This document shows, in pieces, positions 6,417-6,557 of a stretch of DNA of 6,557 nucleotides. The notes under the pieces are model-generated. The model saw only the letters and a list, made by a program, of their open reading frames with translations. It was not told the DNA's origin and did no database searches. Each line of letters begins with the position of its first letter. The stretch's first letter is position 1. The position numbers and the translations under genes are program-made. Origin of the DNA: Prevotellaceae bacterium (lineage in GTDB: Bacteria; Bacteroidota; Bacteroidia; Bacteroidales; UBA932); the NCBI GenBank assembly GCA_031259805.1, contig JAIRKX010000176.1:1-6557 (forward strand). Reading direction: 5' to 3'.

Positions 6417-6557
6417 TCATAATTCGGGCAACAGCGCCCGCAGATAACAATCTTCTTTTTCCCGCATCTTCTTTTTTTCTTTTTGCGAGCTGTCGTGGTA
6501 GCCGCAGAGGTGCAGCAGACCGTGCAGCATTACGCGGCGCAGCTCGTCGGCGAAAGG
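6417..6557 (-). CDS. ybeY: Endoribonuclease YbeY, C-terminal part (runs off the window)
   Basis: The minus strand from the window edge to the TGA at 6417-6419 encodes 46 residues that end a YbeY protein. YbeY is a metal-dependent endoribonuclease needed for 16S rRNA 3' maturation and ribosome quality control. The diagnostic motif is HGLLHLCGYHD (residues 12-22 of the visible part), followed by a charged stretch and MREKEDCYLRALLPEL. E. coli has HGxLHLxGYDH with three His metal ligands. Here the third position is Asp22, while a His sits one residue earlier. From memory, other Bacteroidetes YbeY proteins also carry Asp at that position, so this is probably a lineage trait. The family is about 140-150 residues, so roughly two thirds of the gene, including the start, lies beyond 6557. 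Confidence 0.9.
   Translation of the reverse strand, partial: PFADELRRVMLHGLLHLCGYHDSSQKEKKKMREKEDCYLRALLPEL

Noticed and set aside
6468..6486. Possible programmed frameshift at the A-rich run in ybeY (minus strand).
   Set aside because: The zero frame continues through the run to a normal YbeY C-terminus, so no shift is needed.

Overview
The window looks like chromosomal DNA from a Bacteroidales species, plausibly a GC-richer relative of Tannerella or Parabacteroides; the genus is a guess. Three signs support the order. Three boxes match the Bacteroidetes -7 consensus TAnnTTTG, and the start codons lack Shine-Dalgarno sites. The gene content also fits: a GH106-type glycosidase, an AAA-ATPase-like/DUF1703 fragment, a surface lipoprotein with a Fibrobacter-type paralogous domain, and a YbeY with Asp in place of the last metal-binding His. 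Coding regions are visibly GC-rich, while the first 412 bases are AT-rich and repetitive.

Layout. Bases 1-412 hold no intact gene. They contain a 42-bp tandem repeat, each unit carrying an inverted repeat (38-208), then a -7 promoter box (214-221), then the first ~32 recognisable codons of an AAA-ATPase-like gene (248-341), which breaks off into nine copies of a 7-bp repeat (344-406). A long forward gene (413-3274) follows directly and encodes a Tat-exported GH106-like alpha-L-rhamnosidase. Facing it on the minus strand is a complete 1,4-alpha-glucan branching enzyme of the eukaryote-like type (3308-5296). A 75-base divergent promoter region separates this from a forward lipoprotein gene (5372-6379). 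The window ends in the 3' part of ybeY on the minus strand (6417-6557).

How the parts relate. The four genes do not form an operon: each has its neighbours in opposite orientation, and their roles (extracellular rhamnoside cleavage, glycogen synthesis, surface display, rRNA maturation) are unrelated. glgB and the lipoprotein gene share a compact divergent promoter region. The rhamnosidase gene has no SusC/SusD or regulator beside it in this window. Its only visible promoter is the one that once drove the broken ATPase gene, so it may be read from that promoter through the 7-bp repeats.

I see no complete new defence system, CRISPR array, tRNA, rRNA or transposase. The most unusual part is the composite 5' module at 38-412: helically phased dyads, a promoter, a gene stub, and a frame-closing heptamer array in front of an exported glycosidase.
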